Positions 35,670 through 43,959 of a stretch of 64,000 nucleotides of DNA are shown in pieces (within the stretch, counting starts at the first letter, position 1; each line of letters begins with the position of its first letter). The translations under genes and the position numbers were made by a program. This DNA comes from Pararhodobacter aggregans (GTDB taxonomy: Bacteria > Pseudomonadota > Alphaproteobacteria > Rhodobacterales > Rhodobacteraceae): positions 1 through 64,000 of the forward strand of contig NZ_QDDR01000016.1 in assembly GCF_003075525.1 (NCBI RefSeq). Reading direction: 5' to 3'. The notes below the pieces were generated by a model. That model saw only the letters and a program-made list of their open reading frames with translations, did not search any database and was not told where the DNA came from.

Positions 35670-36257
35670 ATGCGCAGCGCCACGATCACCCGCAAGACCT
35701 CGGAAACCGAAATCAGCGTCACGCTGGATGTCGACGGCTCGGGCCGCTACGACAACCAGACCGGCGTCGGTTTCTTCGACCACATGCTGGACCAGCTGGC
35801 CCGGCACGCGCTCTTTGACCTGACGGTCCGGGCGGATGGCGACCTGCATATCGACGACCACCACACGGTCGAGGATACCGGCATCGCCATCGGTCAGGCG
35901 CTGGCCAAGGCGCTGGGCGACAAGCGCGGGATCCGCCGCTATGGCGAATGCGCGCTGCCGATGGACGACGCGCAGGTGCGTTGCGCGCTGGATCTGTCGG
36001 GGCGGCCGTTTCTGGTCTGGAACGTGGCGCTGCCGACGCAGAAGATCGGCACCTTCGATACCGAACTGGTGCGCGAATTCTTCCAGGCGCTGAGCACCCA
36101 TGGCGGGATCACCCTGCACCTTGACCAGGTGCATGGGGTCAACAGCCACCACATCGCCGAAGCCGCCTTCAAGGCCGTGGCCCGCGCCCTGCGCGACGCC
36201 TGCGAGGTCGATCCGCGCAAGGCGGATGCGGTGCCCTCGACCAAGGGCACGCTGTAA
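35670..36257 (+). CDS. hisB: Imidazoleglycerol-phosphate dehydratase
   Basis: The protein has 195 residues and catalyses the sixth step of histidine synthesis. Metal-binding His clusters are [33 protein letters not shown] and [15 protein letters not shown]. It is monofunctional, as in most non-enteric bacteria, with no phosphatase domain. The ATG at 35670 has only a weak ribosome site. hisH follows after 167 bases. Confidence 0.95.
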   Translation: MRSATITRKTSETEISVTLDVDGSGRYDNQTGVGFFDHMLDQLARHALFDLTVRADGDLHIDDHHTVEDTGIAIGQALAKALGDKRGIRRYGECALPMDDAQVRCALDLSGRPFLVWNVALPTQKIGTFDTELVREFFQALSTHGGITLHLDQVHGVNSHHIAEAAFKAVARALRDACEVDPRKADAVPSTKGTL

Positions 36258-36332
36258 CAGGCGCGCCAACCGCCGGTTCCCGTGGCGCGCGGCGCCCTGC
36301 CCCGGCGGTGGTGCGGTTTCTGGGGGTTGCAG

Positions 36333-36354
36333 GCGTATTTGCGGCAGAATGAAA
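36333..36354 (+). repeat. Intergenic GCGTATTTG...GCAGAATGAAA motif, copy 2
   Basis: This second copy of the 22-base motif lies 70 bases before hisH in the same orientation. The flanking 36355-36363 (AGCGGGCGC) differs from copy 1. Confidence 0.65.
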
Positions 36355-36424
36355 AGCGGGCGCCGGGTTCTGGACGCGGTGCGGCGCCTGCGCTAGGGGG
36401 AAGGTCGCACAAGGGGTTTCAGCC

Positions 36425-37063
36425 ATGCTCACCGTCCTCGTCGATTATGAATCCGGCAACCTGCATTCGGCGCAGAAGGCTTTCGAGCGGATGGCGGCCG
36501 AGAGTGGCGGCGGCGAGGTGCGGGTGACCAACCGCCCCGAGGAGGTGCTGGCCGCCGACCGTATCGTCCTGCCCGGCGACGGCGCCTTTCCCGCCTGCAA
36601 GCGCGAGCTTCTGGCCGCCACCGGCATGGTCGATGCGCTGGAAGAGGCGGTGATCCGGCAGGGCAAGCCCTTCCTCGGGATCTGCGTCGGCATGCAGCTC
36701 TTGGCCACCGCGGGGCATGAATACCAGACCACCCCGGGCCTTGGCTGGATCGGCGGCGACGTGGTGCGGATCACGCCCGGGGACCCGGCGATGAAGGTGC
36801 CGCATATGGGCTGGAACGACATGACCCTTGATCGGCCGCATCCGGTGCTGGCGGGGCTGGCGACGGGCGATCACGCCTATTTCGTCCATTCCTACCGCTT
36901 TGAGGTCGCCGATCCGGCGCATCTGCTGGCCCATGTCGATTACGGCGGGCCGGTCACCGCCATCGTCGGGCGCGACAATATCCTCGGCACCCAGTTCCAC
37001 CCGGAAAAGAGCCAGTCGGCGGGCCTTCGCCTGATCGCCAATTTCCTGCGCTGGAAACCCTGA
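36425..37063 (+). CDS. hisH: Imidazole glycerol phosphate synthase glutaminase subunit
   Basis: The protein has 212 residues. It is a class I glutamine amidotransferase supplying ammonia to HisF. The nucleophile Cys87 is in [10 protein letters not shown], and the His/Glu pair is in [25 protein letters not shown] at the N-terminus is typical. The usual partners hisA and hisF are not next to it; murA follows instead. Confidence 0.94.
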   Translation: MLTVLVDYESGNLHSAQKAFERMAAESGGGEVRVTNRPEEVLAADRIVLPGDGAFPACKRELLAATGMVDALEEAVIRQGKPFLGICVGMQLLATAGHEYQTTPGLGWIGGDVVRITPGDPAMKVPHMGWNDMTLDRPHPVLAGLATGDHAYFVHSYRFEVADPAHLLAHVDYGGPVTAIVGRDNILGTQFHPEKSQSAGLRLIANFLRWKP

Positions 37064-37116
37064 GACGGGCGCCAAACCCGGTTCCCGTACCGCCCTTCCT
37101 TTGCTAGATGTGGCAA

Positions 37117-37146
37117 AAAAGCAGGCGGCAGAAAAGCGGGCGGCAG
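37117..37146. repeat. 15-bp tandem duplication just before murA
   Basis: AAAAGCAGGCGGCAG (37117-37131) is followed directly by AAAAGCGGGCGGCAG (37132-37146), differing at one base. The second unit ends at the murA ATG. It creates a spurious in-frame N-terminal extension to 37108 and occupies the ribosome-binding region. Confidence 0.8.
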
Positions 37147-38457
37147 ATGGCACAGGCACAACCACACGAGCGGATCCAGTATATCGTCGAGGGCGGGCAC
37201 CGCCTCTCGGGCGAGATCGAGCCTTCGGGCAACAAGAACGCGGCGCTGCCCATCGTGGCGGCGGCGCTGCTGACGGACGAGCGGGTGGAGCTCACCAACG
37301 TTCCCCGCATCCGCGACATCGAGGTGCTGGTCGAGCTGATTCAATCGGTCGGCGCCGAGGCCCGGTGGCTGGGCCGCAACCATCTGGAGATCCGCGCGGC
37401 GACCCTGCGCCCGGCCGATCTGGACCCCGAGCTTTGCGCCCGGGTCCGGGCCTCGATCCTGCTGGCGGGGCCGATGCTGGCCCGCTGCGGCGAGGTCACG
37501 CTGCCGCCGCCGGGGGGCGATGTCATCGGCCGCCGCCGGGTCGACACCCATTTCCTGGCGCTGCAGGAGCTGGGCGCCGAGATCAAGACCAACGGCCATT
37601 ACGCCTTCCGGGCCGGGAAACTGGTCGGCAAGGACGTGTTCCTGGACGAGCCTTCGGTCACCGCGACCGAGAACGCGCTCTGCGCCGCGGTTTACGCCGA
37701 GGGCACGACGATCCTGCGGAACTGCGCCTCGGAGCCGCATGTGCAGGACCTCGCGCGGTTCCTGATCGCCATGGGGGCCGAGATCGAGGGCATCGGCACC
37801 AACACGATGACCATCCACGGCGGCCGCAAGCTGCGCGGCTGTTCGCACCGGATCGGCCCCGATCATATCGAGGTCGGCTCGCTGATCGGTCTGGCGGCCG
37901 TCACCAAATCCGAGATCACCATCAAGAATGCCGGCACCGAGCATCTGCGCTCGACCCTGATGGGGTTCGAGCGGCTGGGCATCCGCTGCCAGATCAAGGG
38001 CGATGACCTGCATATCCCCGCGGATCAGGAGATGAAGGTGCAGGCCGATTTCGGCGGCCATATCCCGACGATTTCCGACCAGCCCTGGCCCGCCTTCCCG
38101 GCCGATACCATGTCGATCGCCATCGTCACCGCCTCTCAATGCGAAGGGGTGGTGATGCTGTTCGAGAAGATGTTCGAAAGCCGGATGTTCTTTGTCGACA
38201 AGCTGATCGCCATGGGCGCGCGGATCGTGCTCTGCGACCCGCACCGGGCCATCGTCGCCGGACCCTCGCAGATGCGCGGCTCGCGGCTGGAGAGCCCGGA
38301 CATCCGCGCCGGCATGGCCATGCTGATCGCGGCGATGTGCGCCGAGGGGACCTCGACCATCAACAACGCCCAGCAGATCGAGCGCGGTTACGAGCGCATC
38401 GACGAGCGGCTGAACGCGATGGGGGCGAAGATCACCCGGGTTCCGCCCCGGGCCTGA
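37147..38457 (+). CDS. murA: UDP-N-acetylglucosamine 1-carboxyvinyltransferase with Asp at the fosfomycin site
   Basis: The protein has 436 residues and catalyses the first committed step of peptidoglycan synthesis, using PEP. The N-terminal PSGNKNAALP supplies Lys30. The loop that in E. coli reads GGC-x-IGxRPVD reads GGDVIGRRRVDTH here, putting Asp125 where the catalytic/fosfomycin-reactive Cys115 sits. DEPSVTATENAL and the C-terminal GSRLESPDIRAGMAML are conserved. Asp enzymes are active but fosfomycin-insensitive in mycobacteria and chlamydiae. A strong terminator follows. Confidence 0.93.
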   Translation: MAQAQPHERIQYIVEGGHRLSGEIEPSGNKNAALPIVAAALLTDERVELTNVPRIRDIEVLVELIQSVGAEARWLGRNHLEIRAATLRPADLDPELCARVRASILLAGPMLARCGEVTLPPPGGDVIGRRRVDTHFLALQELGAEIKTNGHYAFRAGKLVGKDVFLDEPSVTATENALCAAVYAEGTTILRNCASEPHVQDLARFLIAMGAEIEGIGTNTMTIHGGRKLRGCSHRIGPDHIEVGSLIGLAAVTKSEITIKNAGTEHLRSTLMGFERLGIRCQIKGDDLHIPADQEMKVQADFGGHIPTISDQPWPAFPADTMSIAIVTASQCEGVVMLFEKMFESRMFFVDKLIAMGARIVLCDPHRAIVAGPSQMRGSRLESPDIRAGMAMLIAAMCAEGTSTINNAQQIERGYERIDERLNAMGAKITRVPPRA

Positions 38458-38475
38458 GCCCCTTGCGATGACCCG

Positions 38476-38502
38476 AAGGCCCGCCCGACCGGCGGGCCTT
38501 TT
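38476..38502 (+). terminator. Rho-independent terminator of murA
   Basis: AAGGCCCGCC, a CGACC loop and GGCGGGCCTT form a 10-bp stem running into TT, 18 bases after the murA stop. The downstream gene is convergent. Confidence 0.8.
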
Positions 38503-38512
38503 GCGGTGCGGC

Positions 38513-39601
38513 TCAGGCGGCGGGGTCGCTCGCGTCCCGCACCCAGCCCGCGATCAGCGCCGCCACCGCGTCGCTGTTCTTTTCCAGCATCATCGCATGG
38601 CCGTTGCCGCGAAGCCCGTGTTCTTCCAGCCGGACATGATCGCAGCCGACGCCCGCCTGTCGCAGGAAATCGACGGTGCCGTGGTTGTCATGCGCCATCC
38701 ACGAAGCCTCGGCGGTGAAGATCGTCACTGGCACCTGTGCGAGGCGCGGCAATTGGCGGGCGGGTTCGGCCTGCACCAGACATTCCAGATCGCCGGCCCG
38801 GGCCGGGGCGCGGTTCTCGCGGGCGATGTCCTCGGGGCTGGCGGCGGGCGGCTCGAAGCTCAGCGGCGCGGCGGTCAGGCCCCAACTGAGCGTCCCCGTC
38901 GGGCGCGAGGCGAAGGGCGGGCCGACCGGCTCGACCGCCAGCAGCGCCCGCACCAGATCGGGGCGCGCATCCGCCGCCAGCCAGCCGGTCGGCGCCCCGG
39001 CGCTGTGGGTCAGCACCACGGCAGGGCCGATCCGTTCCAGGAGTTCCACCAGCCCCCGCTGGCAATCGAGGTGATGGCGGCCAAGGTCGGTCATCATCGG
39101 GCCGGAGCCCGCCAGAAAGGCGTCGAAACCCGGATCGCCCGGCCGCCCGCCGTCCGGCCATTGGTCATGGCGCGCGGCGCTCGGGTATTGCTCGGGCCAG
39201 CCCTCGGGCCGGGTAAAGGCGCGTTCGATGAAAGCGGGCGGCGGCAGCGGGCCCATGGCGCCCATCGCGTCCGGGTGATGCGGCGAGCGACCGTGGCCGG
39301 GGCGGTCCACCACATAGACCGGATGGCCGGCCCGGACGAAATGCTGCACCCAGCCCGGGCGGCCATCGGCGGTGCCCAGCATGTCGAGCCCCTGCCCGCC
39401 CCCGCCATGCACCAAGACCAGCGGCGTGCGGTAGCCCAGCGCGGCCGGGATCCAGTATTCCACATACATCTGCCCGCGGATCGCCGGGCCGCCCGCCGTC
39501 TCGACCCATTCGATCCCGGTCCAGAAGAAGCCCTGCGCGGCAAGCGTCAGGGGCGCGGGGCTGGCGGCGTGGAGGTCCTCGGGACGGAAGGAACGGGTCA
39601 T
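38513..39601 (-). CDS. Alpha/beta hydrolase
   Basis: The protein has 362 residues. The oxyanion region is VLVHGGGGQGLDMLG, the nucleophile motif is LTHSAGAPTGWL with Ser, and GNGHAMMLEKNSD carries the His near the end. The fold matches the large esterase/hydrolase group with an inserted lid (DRPGHGRSPHHPDAMGAMGP). No signal peptide is visible. It is the last gene of the minus-strand aromatic block (66 bases after the ring-cleaving dioxygenase) and may hydrolyse an ester substrate or a ring-fission product. Confidence 0.75.
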   Translation of the reverse strand: MTRSFRPEDLHAASPAPLTLAAQGFFWTGIEWVETAGGPAIRGQMYVEYWIPAALGYRTPLVLVHGGGGQGLDMLGTADGRPGWVQHFVRAGHPVYVVDRPGHGRSPHHPDAMGAMGPLPPPAFIERAFTRPEGWPEQYPSAARHDQWPDGGRPGDPGFDAFLAGSGPMMTDLGRHHLDCQRGLVELLERIGPAVVLTHSAGAPTGWLAADARPDLVRALLAVEPVGPPFASRPTGTLSWGLTAAPLSFEPPAASPEDIARENRAPARAGDLECLVQAEPARQLPRLAQVPVTIFTAEASWMAHDNHGTVDFLRQAGVGCDHVRLEEHGLRGNGHAMMLEKNSDAVAALIAGWVRDASDPAA

Positions 39602-39630
39602 CGGCAACCTGCGGCGCAAGAAAGGGGGAG

Positions 39631-39660
39631 GCCCGCCGCCCCCAGGGAGAGGCGGCGGGC
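39631..39660 (-). promoter_or_regulatory. Hairpin between dioxygenase and hydrolase genes
   Basis: GCCCGCCGCC (39631-39640) and GGCGGCGGGC (39651-39660) form a perfect 10-bp stem with a 10-base loop and no T-run. It may attenuate expression of the terminal hydrolase. Confidence 0.5.
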
Positions 39661-39667
39661 GGACACG

Positions 39668-40675
39668 TCAGGCCCGGGCGGGCTTTGACGCGGGCTCGGA
39701 GATCAGCGTGCCATCGGCGCGCCGCGGGTTGGTGATCGGCGTCAACTCGCGTTCCAGCTTGGCGCGGAGCGGCTCGACGCGTTTGGACAAGGCCAGCCGC
39801 TCGCCCAGTTCTTCCTTGGTCTGATCGACCAGAAAGCCCGGACCGGCGCTGGTCAGCTCGATGATCGCCGGGGTGTTGGTATAGCAGGAATCAAAGACGT
39901 GATGGTCATAGACCGGCGTGGTCCTCAGCGGCCCTTCGTTCGAGAAATCGCGCCAACCCTGCAGGTTCTCCTCGGCATCGAGCGCCAGGTGATGCCAGAC
40001 GCCGACCGCGATCTCCTGAAACGGCAGCGGGTTCGGCGCGGGGTTGGAATACCAGCGCGACGAGCGCGTGGTGCCCTGCAACTCGTACCGGCCGAGGCCG
40101 TCGTTGCGGGTGAAGCCCATGTGCTCGGCATAGGGCGCGATCTCGTCCAGCGAGGCGTTGGTGCGGATCCCCTCGATCCCGGTGACGCGGAAATCGGCCG
40201 GGATATCCGAGGCCGGGAAAGCCTGCGGCGGATCGCTCGCATCGGTGGCGATCAGCTCGACATTGTGGCCCTCGGGGTCCTGGAACACCAGCCGGCGGGG
40301 CTGGGTCGGGTCCAGACGGATCAGCTCGCTATAGACTTGCTCCTGCGTCAGGCGGTCCATCCAGTAATCAAGCGCGGCATGGCTTTTCACCCGCAGGATA
40401 GCCGCGTGATGGTTGCCCTTGCCGGGCAGTCCGCGGGGGAATTCCTTGAATTCCAGAAAGGTGACGACGCTGCCGACATCGCCGTCGGTATTGCCGAAAT
40501 AGGTGTGGTAGCGGAAGGTCGTCTCGAAGTTCAGCGTCTTCTTGACGAAGCGCAACCCCATGATCCGGCTCCAGAAATCCACATTCGCAGTAACGTCGGC
40601 GGTGATGCCGGTGATGTGGTGATTGCCGTTGAGAGGCCGGTTCGGCCGCGTCGGCCTTGCGTCAGTCTTGGGCAT
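39668..40675 (-). CDS. PcpA/LinE-like ring-cleaving dioxygenase (VOC superfamily)
   Basis: The protein has 335 residues with paired glyoxalase/VOC modules. Likely Fe(II) ligands are His20 (GNHHITGITAD), His229 (VWHHLALDAEE) and Glu273 (PAIIELTSAGPGF), the His/His/Glu pattern of (chloro)hydroquinone 1,2-dioxygenases. The product of hydroquinone cleavage, 4-hydroxymuconic semialdehyde, is a fit for the aldehyde dehydrogenase encoded upstream in the same block. A second member is at 51995. The ring substrate is inferred, not shown. Confidence 0.8.
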   Translation of the reverse strand: MPKTDARPTRPNRPLNGNHHITGITADVTANVDFWSRIMGLRFVKKTLNFETTFRYHTYFGNTDGDVGSVVTFLEFKEFPRGLPGKGNHHAAILRVKSHAALDYWMDRLTQEQVYSELIRLDPTQPRRLVFQDPEGHNVELIATDASDPPQAFPASDIPADFRVTGIEGIRTNASLDEIAPYAEHMGFTRNDGLGRYELQGTTRSSRWYSNPAPNPLPFQEIAVGVWHHLALDAEENLQGWRDFSNEGPLRTTPVYDHHVFDSCYTNTPAIIELTSAGPGFLVDQTKEELGERLALSKRVEPLRAKLERELTPITNPRRADGTLISEPASKPARA

Positions 40676-40744
40676 CAGGGTTCCTCCCGCTGTGCTGTGT
40701 TGATCGACTCGGGCGCCGCGGCCGCTGGTGGCCGCGGCCGAAGC

Positions 40745-41125
40745 TCAGGCCTTGGGTTGGGCGTCCAGCACCCGCCGGGCGATGCGGAAGCATTCGACCC
40801 CGCAGGGCACGCCGCCGTAGATCGCCACGACATGGATCGCGGCGCGCACCTGCTCGCGGCTGACGCCGTTGTTGAGCGCACCCTTGAGATGGGTTTCCCA
40901 TTCCGACCAGCGGCCCAGAACCCCCAGCAGCGCCAGGTTCATCAGGCTGCGGGTCTTGGGGTCGATGGCCTCGTCCCCCCAGCCGAAGCCCCAGCACCAG
41001 GCTGTCATCGCCTCCTGGAACGGGCGCGAGAAATCGTCGGCCGCGTCGAGATTGCGCTGGACATACTCGGCCCCCAGCGTGGCCTTGCGGGCGGCGAGAC
41101 CGTCGGCGAAGTGATCGGATGACAT
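40745..41125 (-). CDS. Carboxymuconolactone decarboxylase-family protein
   Basis: The protein has 126 residues, of the all-helical CMD/AhpD-like fold (KTRSLMNLALLGVLGRWSEWE; LKGALNNGVSREQVRAAIHVVAIYGGVPCGVECFRIA). The family includes PcaC but also alkylhydroperoxidase-like and unknown members. The single Cys residues (Trp-Cys-Trp near 43 and CGVEC near 110) do not form a clear AhpD CxxC. It sits between the dehydrogenase and dioxygenase genes, so a role on a muconolactone or other ring-fission product is plausible. Confidence 0.8.
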   Translation of the reverse strand: MSSDHFADGLAARKATLGAEYVQRNLDAADDFSRPFQEAMTAWCWGFGWGDEAIDPKTRSLMNLALLGVLGRWSEWETHLKGALNNGVSREQVRAAIHVVAIYGGVPCGVECFRIARRVLDAQPKA

Positions 41126-41183
41126 GGCCTGTGTTCCTTCCTGGCTGTCTGTCTGTAGGGTCGCGGCCCCGCTTGGGGCGGGA

Positions 41184-42650
41184 TCAGCGAATGATGAACG
41201 GGTTGGCGACGGAGGTTTCGGTGGCGATCCAGACGGATTTCACCTGCAGGTATTCCTTGATCGACTCCATCCCGCTCTCGCGGCCGATGCCGCTGCGTTT
41301 GTAGCCGCCAAACGGCGAGGTGTAGCTGACCGCGCGGTAGGTATTGACCCAGACGGTGCCCGCCTTCAGCCGTTCGGACAGCCTGAGCGCCCGGCCCATG
41401 TCGCGGGTCCAGACCCCGGCGGCCAGGCCGAAGGGGATGTCATTGGCGATGGCGATGGCCTCGGCCTCGTCCTCGAAGGGAATGACGGCCAGCACCGGGC
41501 CGAAGACCTCTTCCTGGGCGATGCGCATGGCGTTGTGGACGCCGGTGAAGATGGTCGGCTGCACGAATTGCCCGCCCGGCGCCCCCTCGACCGGCCCGCC
41601 ACCCAGCACGCAACGCGCGCCTTCGTTGCGGGCAATCTCGATATATTCCAGCACCTTGCGGTATTGCGGCGGGGTGGTGACGGGGCCGACATGGGTCTCC
41701 GCCGCCATCGGATCGCCGATCCTGGCCGCGCCCGCCACCTCGACCAGCCGTTCGACGAAACGGTCGTGGATCGAGCGTTGCAACAGCAGGCGCGAGCCGG
41801 CGATGCAGGTCTGCCCGGTGGCGGCGAAGATGCCCGAGATCGCGCCCATCACCGCCGCTTCCAGATCGGCATCCTCGAAGACGATGTTGGGCGACTTGCC
41901 CCCCAGTTCCAGCGAGACCGGCTTGATCTGCCGCGCCGCCGCCTCATAGACCCGGGCGCCGCCGATGTCGGAGCCGGTGAAGGCGATTTTCGCCACCTCC
42001 GGGTGATTGACCAGCGGCGCGCCCGCTTCCGCGCCGAAGCCGGTCACGGTATTGACCACGCCTGCCGGGAACCCGGCCTTGGCAAAGAGCGGCATGAATT
42101 CCAGCGTCGAGGCCGAGGTGAATTCCGAGGGCTTTATAACCGCCGCATTCCCCGCCGCCAGCGCCGCGCCAAGCTTCCACGCGAGCAGCAAGAGCGGCGA
42201 GTTCCAGGGGGTTATCATCCCCACCACGCCCAACGGCTCGTAGCGGGTGAAATTGAAGACACCGGCCTTGTCCGAGGGGATCACATGCCCCTCGATCTTG
42301 TCGGCCAGCCCGCCGAAATAGCGATACCATTCCGCGATATAGCCGGTCTGAGCGCGCATCTCGGCATAGAGCTTGCCGTTGTCGCGGACCTCGATCTCGG
42401 CCAGATGGTCGGCGTGGCCCTCGATCAGATCGGCCAGCCGCACCAGCGCCTTGCCGCGCGCCGTCGCGGTCAGCGCCGCCCAGTCGGCCTGCCCCGCAAC
42501 CGCCGCCTCGACCGCGCGCGCCACATCGGCGGCATCGCCCCGGGCGATCTCGGCCCAGGGTTTGCCGGTATAGGGGTTCGCGGTTTCGAACCAGCGGCCG
42601 GCGATGGGGTCGACATACTCGCCGGCGATGAAATGTCCGTAGCGCTGCAT
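41184..42650 (-). CDS. Aldehyde dehydrogenase (probable hydroxymuconic semialdehyde dehydrogenase)
   Basis: The protein has 488 residues and is NAD(P)-dependent. Catalytic Cys282 (GQTCIAGSR) and Glu248 (LELGGKSPN) are present, with Asn150 in ITPWNSPL and FTGSDIGG as the nucleotide loop. In the same block as a PcpA/LinE-like dioxygenase it could oxidise 4-hydroxymuconic semialdehyde to maleylacetate. AAGGAG precedes the ATG at 42650, overlapping the end of the MBL gene, which suggests translational coupling. Confidence 0.88.
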   Translation of the reverse strand: MQRYGHFIAGEYVDPIAGRWFETANPYTGKPWAEIARGDAADVARAVEAAVAGQADWAALTATARGKALVRLADLIEGHADHLAEIEVRDNGKLYAEMRAQTGYIAEWYRYFGGLADKIEGHVIPSDKAGVFNFTRYEPLGVVGMITPWNSPLLLLAWKLGAALAAGNAAVIKPSEFTSASTLEFMPLFAKAGFPAGVVNTVTGFGAEAGAPLVNHPEVAKIAFTGSDIGGARVYEAAARQIKPVSLELGGKSPNIVFEDADLEAAVMGAISGIFAATGQTCIAGSRLLLQRSIHDRFVERLVEVAGAARIGDPMAAETHVGPVTTPPQYRKVLEYIEIARNEGARCVLGGGPVEGAPGGQFVQPTIFTGVHNAMRIAQEEVFGPVLAVIPFEDEAEAIAIANDIPFGLAAGVWTRDMGRALRLSERLKAGTVWVNTYRAVSYTSPFGGYKRSGIGRESGMESIKEYLQVKSVWIATETSVANPFIIR

Positions 42651-42654
42651 CGGC

Positions 42655-43455
42655 TCACTCCTTCGGATCGGCGTCGAGCCGGGCGGCAATGCCCTCGAGC
42701 CCGGGCGCGGCGGCGGGATAGCGGCCGAGGACCAGCGGATCATGGCCCGGGATCACCCCCCGGCGGTCGCTGGCCAGCGCATAGAGCCGGTCATAGCCTT
42801 CCAGCGTATCCGCGAGGCTGTGCAGGATCGGGAAGGCGCGCCCGGTCTCCATGTTGGAATAGAAATGGCTCGCGTCCGAGGCCAACACCATCCAGCCGCG
42901 CCGGGTCATCACCCGCACCACCTGCAAGCCCTTGGAATGCCCGCCGATCTTGTGAAGCGTCAGGCCCGGGGCCAGCTGGCTGTCGCCGTCATGAAAGGTC
43001 ACGCGGCCGTCGAAGACCTTGCCCACCATGTCGGTGACATCCTCCTTCTCGAAGGGATGGCGCAGCGCGCCGTGGCACATGCAGCGCCCGGTGCAATATT
43101 CCATCTCGGCGTCTTGCAGGTGGTAGCGCGCGCGCGGGAACAGCGCGTGATTACCGCAATGGTCGAAATGCATATGCGAGAGGATCACATCCTCGACCGT
43201 GTCGGGGTTGATGCCCAGCGCGCTCAGACCCTCGCCCGGGCAGCGCAGATGCGCGCGGCCGCGCTTCTCGCCCGTGGCCTTGTCGTAACCCGTGTCCAGG
43301 ACGAAGGTCCGCCCGTTACCCCGGATCGCCCAGACGAAGTAGTCGAGCGGCATCGGCCCGTCGTGCGGATCCCCGCCCAGATGGTTCCCGGCCGCCGTCG
43401 CCGCGGCGTTATGGCCGTATTTGACGGCGAAGACCTCGTAGGGTTCGATCGACAT
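42655..43455 (-). CDS. Metallo-beta-lactamase-fold hydrolase
   Basis: The protein has 266 residues. The di-metal motif SHMHFDHCGN gives His94, His96, Asp98 and His99. Further ligands lie in IGGHSKGLQVV, LASDASHFY and VIPGHDP. It belongs to the N-acyl-homoserine lactonase-like branch, but its place in an aromatic operon suggests hydrolysis of a lactone or ester intermediate rather than quorum quenching. It is 9 bases from the cupin gene and 4 bases from the dehydrogenase gene. Confidence 0.85.
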   Translation of the reverse strand: MSIEPYEVFAVKYGHNAAATAAGNHLGGDPHDGPMPLDYFVWAIRGNGRTFVLDTGYDKATGEKRGRAHLRCPGEGLSALGINPDTVEDVILSHMHFDHCGNHALFPRARYHLQDAEMEYCTGRCMCHGALRHPFEKEDVTDMVGKVFDGRVTFHDGDSQLAPGLTLHKIGGHSKGLQVVRVMTRRGWMVLASDASHFYSNMETGRAFPILHSLADTLEGYDRLYALASDRRGVIPGHDPLVLGRYPAAAPGLEGIAARLDADPKE

Positions 43456-43464
43456 GGCCCGCCC

Positions 43465-43881
43465 TCAGCCCTGCGGCGCCTGGGCGGCGGCGTAATCGGC
43501 GTCGCTGACCAGTTCCAGCCAATCGGCGACCTGGCCGTCCTCGCTTTCCTGCATCGAGATATGGGTCATGGCGACGGTCGAGGTGGCGCCGTGCCAATGC
43601 TTGACGCCGGGCGGGATCCAGATGCTGTCACCGGGGTTGATGACCTCGGCCGCCGCACCCCAGCGCTGGATCAGCCCCTGCCCCGCGGTGACGAACAGCG
43701 CCTGCCCCATCGGATGCGTGTGCCAAGCGGTGCGGGCGCCGGGCTCGAAGGTCACGACATTCGAGGACAAAAGCCCCGGCTTCGGCATCTTGACGATCTG
43801 GTCCTGCCAGACGGCGCCGCTGAAGCGGCTGGCCGGCGCCCGGAACGAGGCCCGGGTCCCGCTGCGCGAGATCTCGATCAT
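43465..43881 (-). CDS. Small cupin-domain protein
   Basis: The protein has 138 residues and one beta-barrel cupin. Metal-binding motif 1 is RTAWHTHPMGQALFV (His, His, then Gln) and motif 2 is GDSIWIPPGVKHWHG. Similar cupins occur beside gamma-carboxymuconolactone decarboxylases and CMD proteins. The enzymatic role is unknown. GGGAGGG precedes the ATG. It lies between the dehydrogenase and MBL genes in one transcription unit. Confidence 0.82.
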   Translation of the reverse strand: MIEISRSGTRASFRAPASRFSGAVWQDQIVKMPKPGLLSSNVVTFEPGARTAWHTHPMGQALFVTAGQGLIQRWGAAAEVINPGDSIWIPPGVKHWHGATSTVAMTHISMQESEDGQVADWLELVSDADYAAAQAPQG

Positions 43882-43959
43882 GGTATCCCTCCCTGTCGCC
43901 CCGCCGGAGCGGGGTCCTCCCGGGCGGAAGGCGCCGCGCGCCGCCCGCCGGGGCAATGC

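Noticed and set aside
37108-37146. N-terminal extension of MurA
   Set aside because: The 13 added residues are encoded by a 15-bp tandem repeat, lack a ribosome site and are not part of the MurA family.
40745-41125. pcaC (4-carboxymuconolactone decarboxylase)
   Set aside because: The CMD domain alone does not establish PcaC. No pcaB, pcaD, pcaG or pcaH genes lie nearby.
42655-43455. Quorum-quenching AHL lactonase
   Set aside because: The MBL motif fits that branch, but the operon is aromatic catabolism and no LuxI/LuxR genes are present. A generic hydrolase call is safer.
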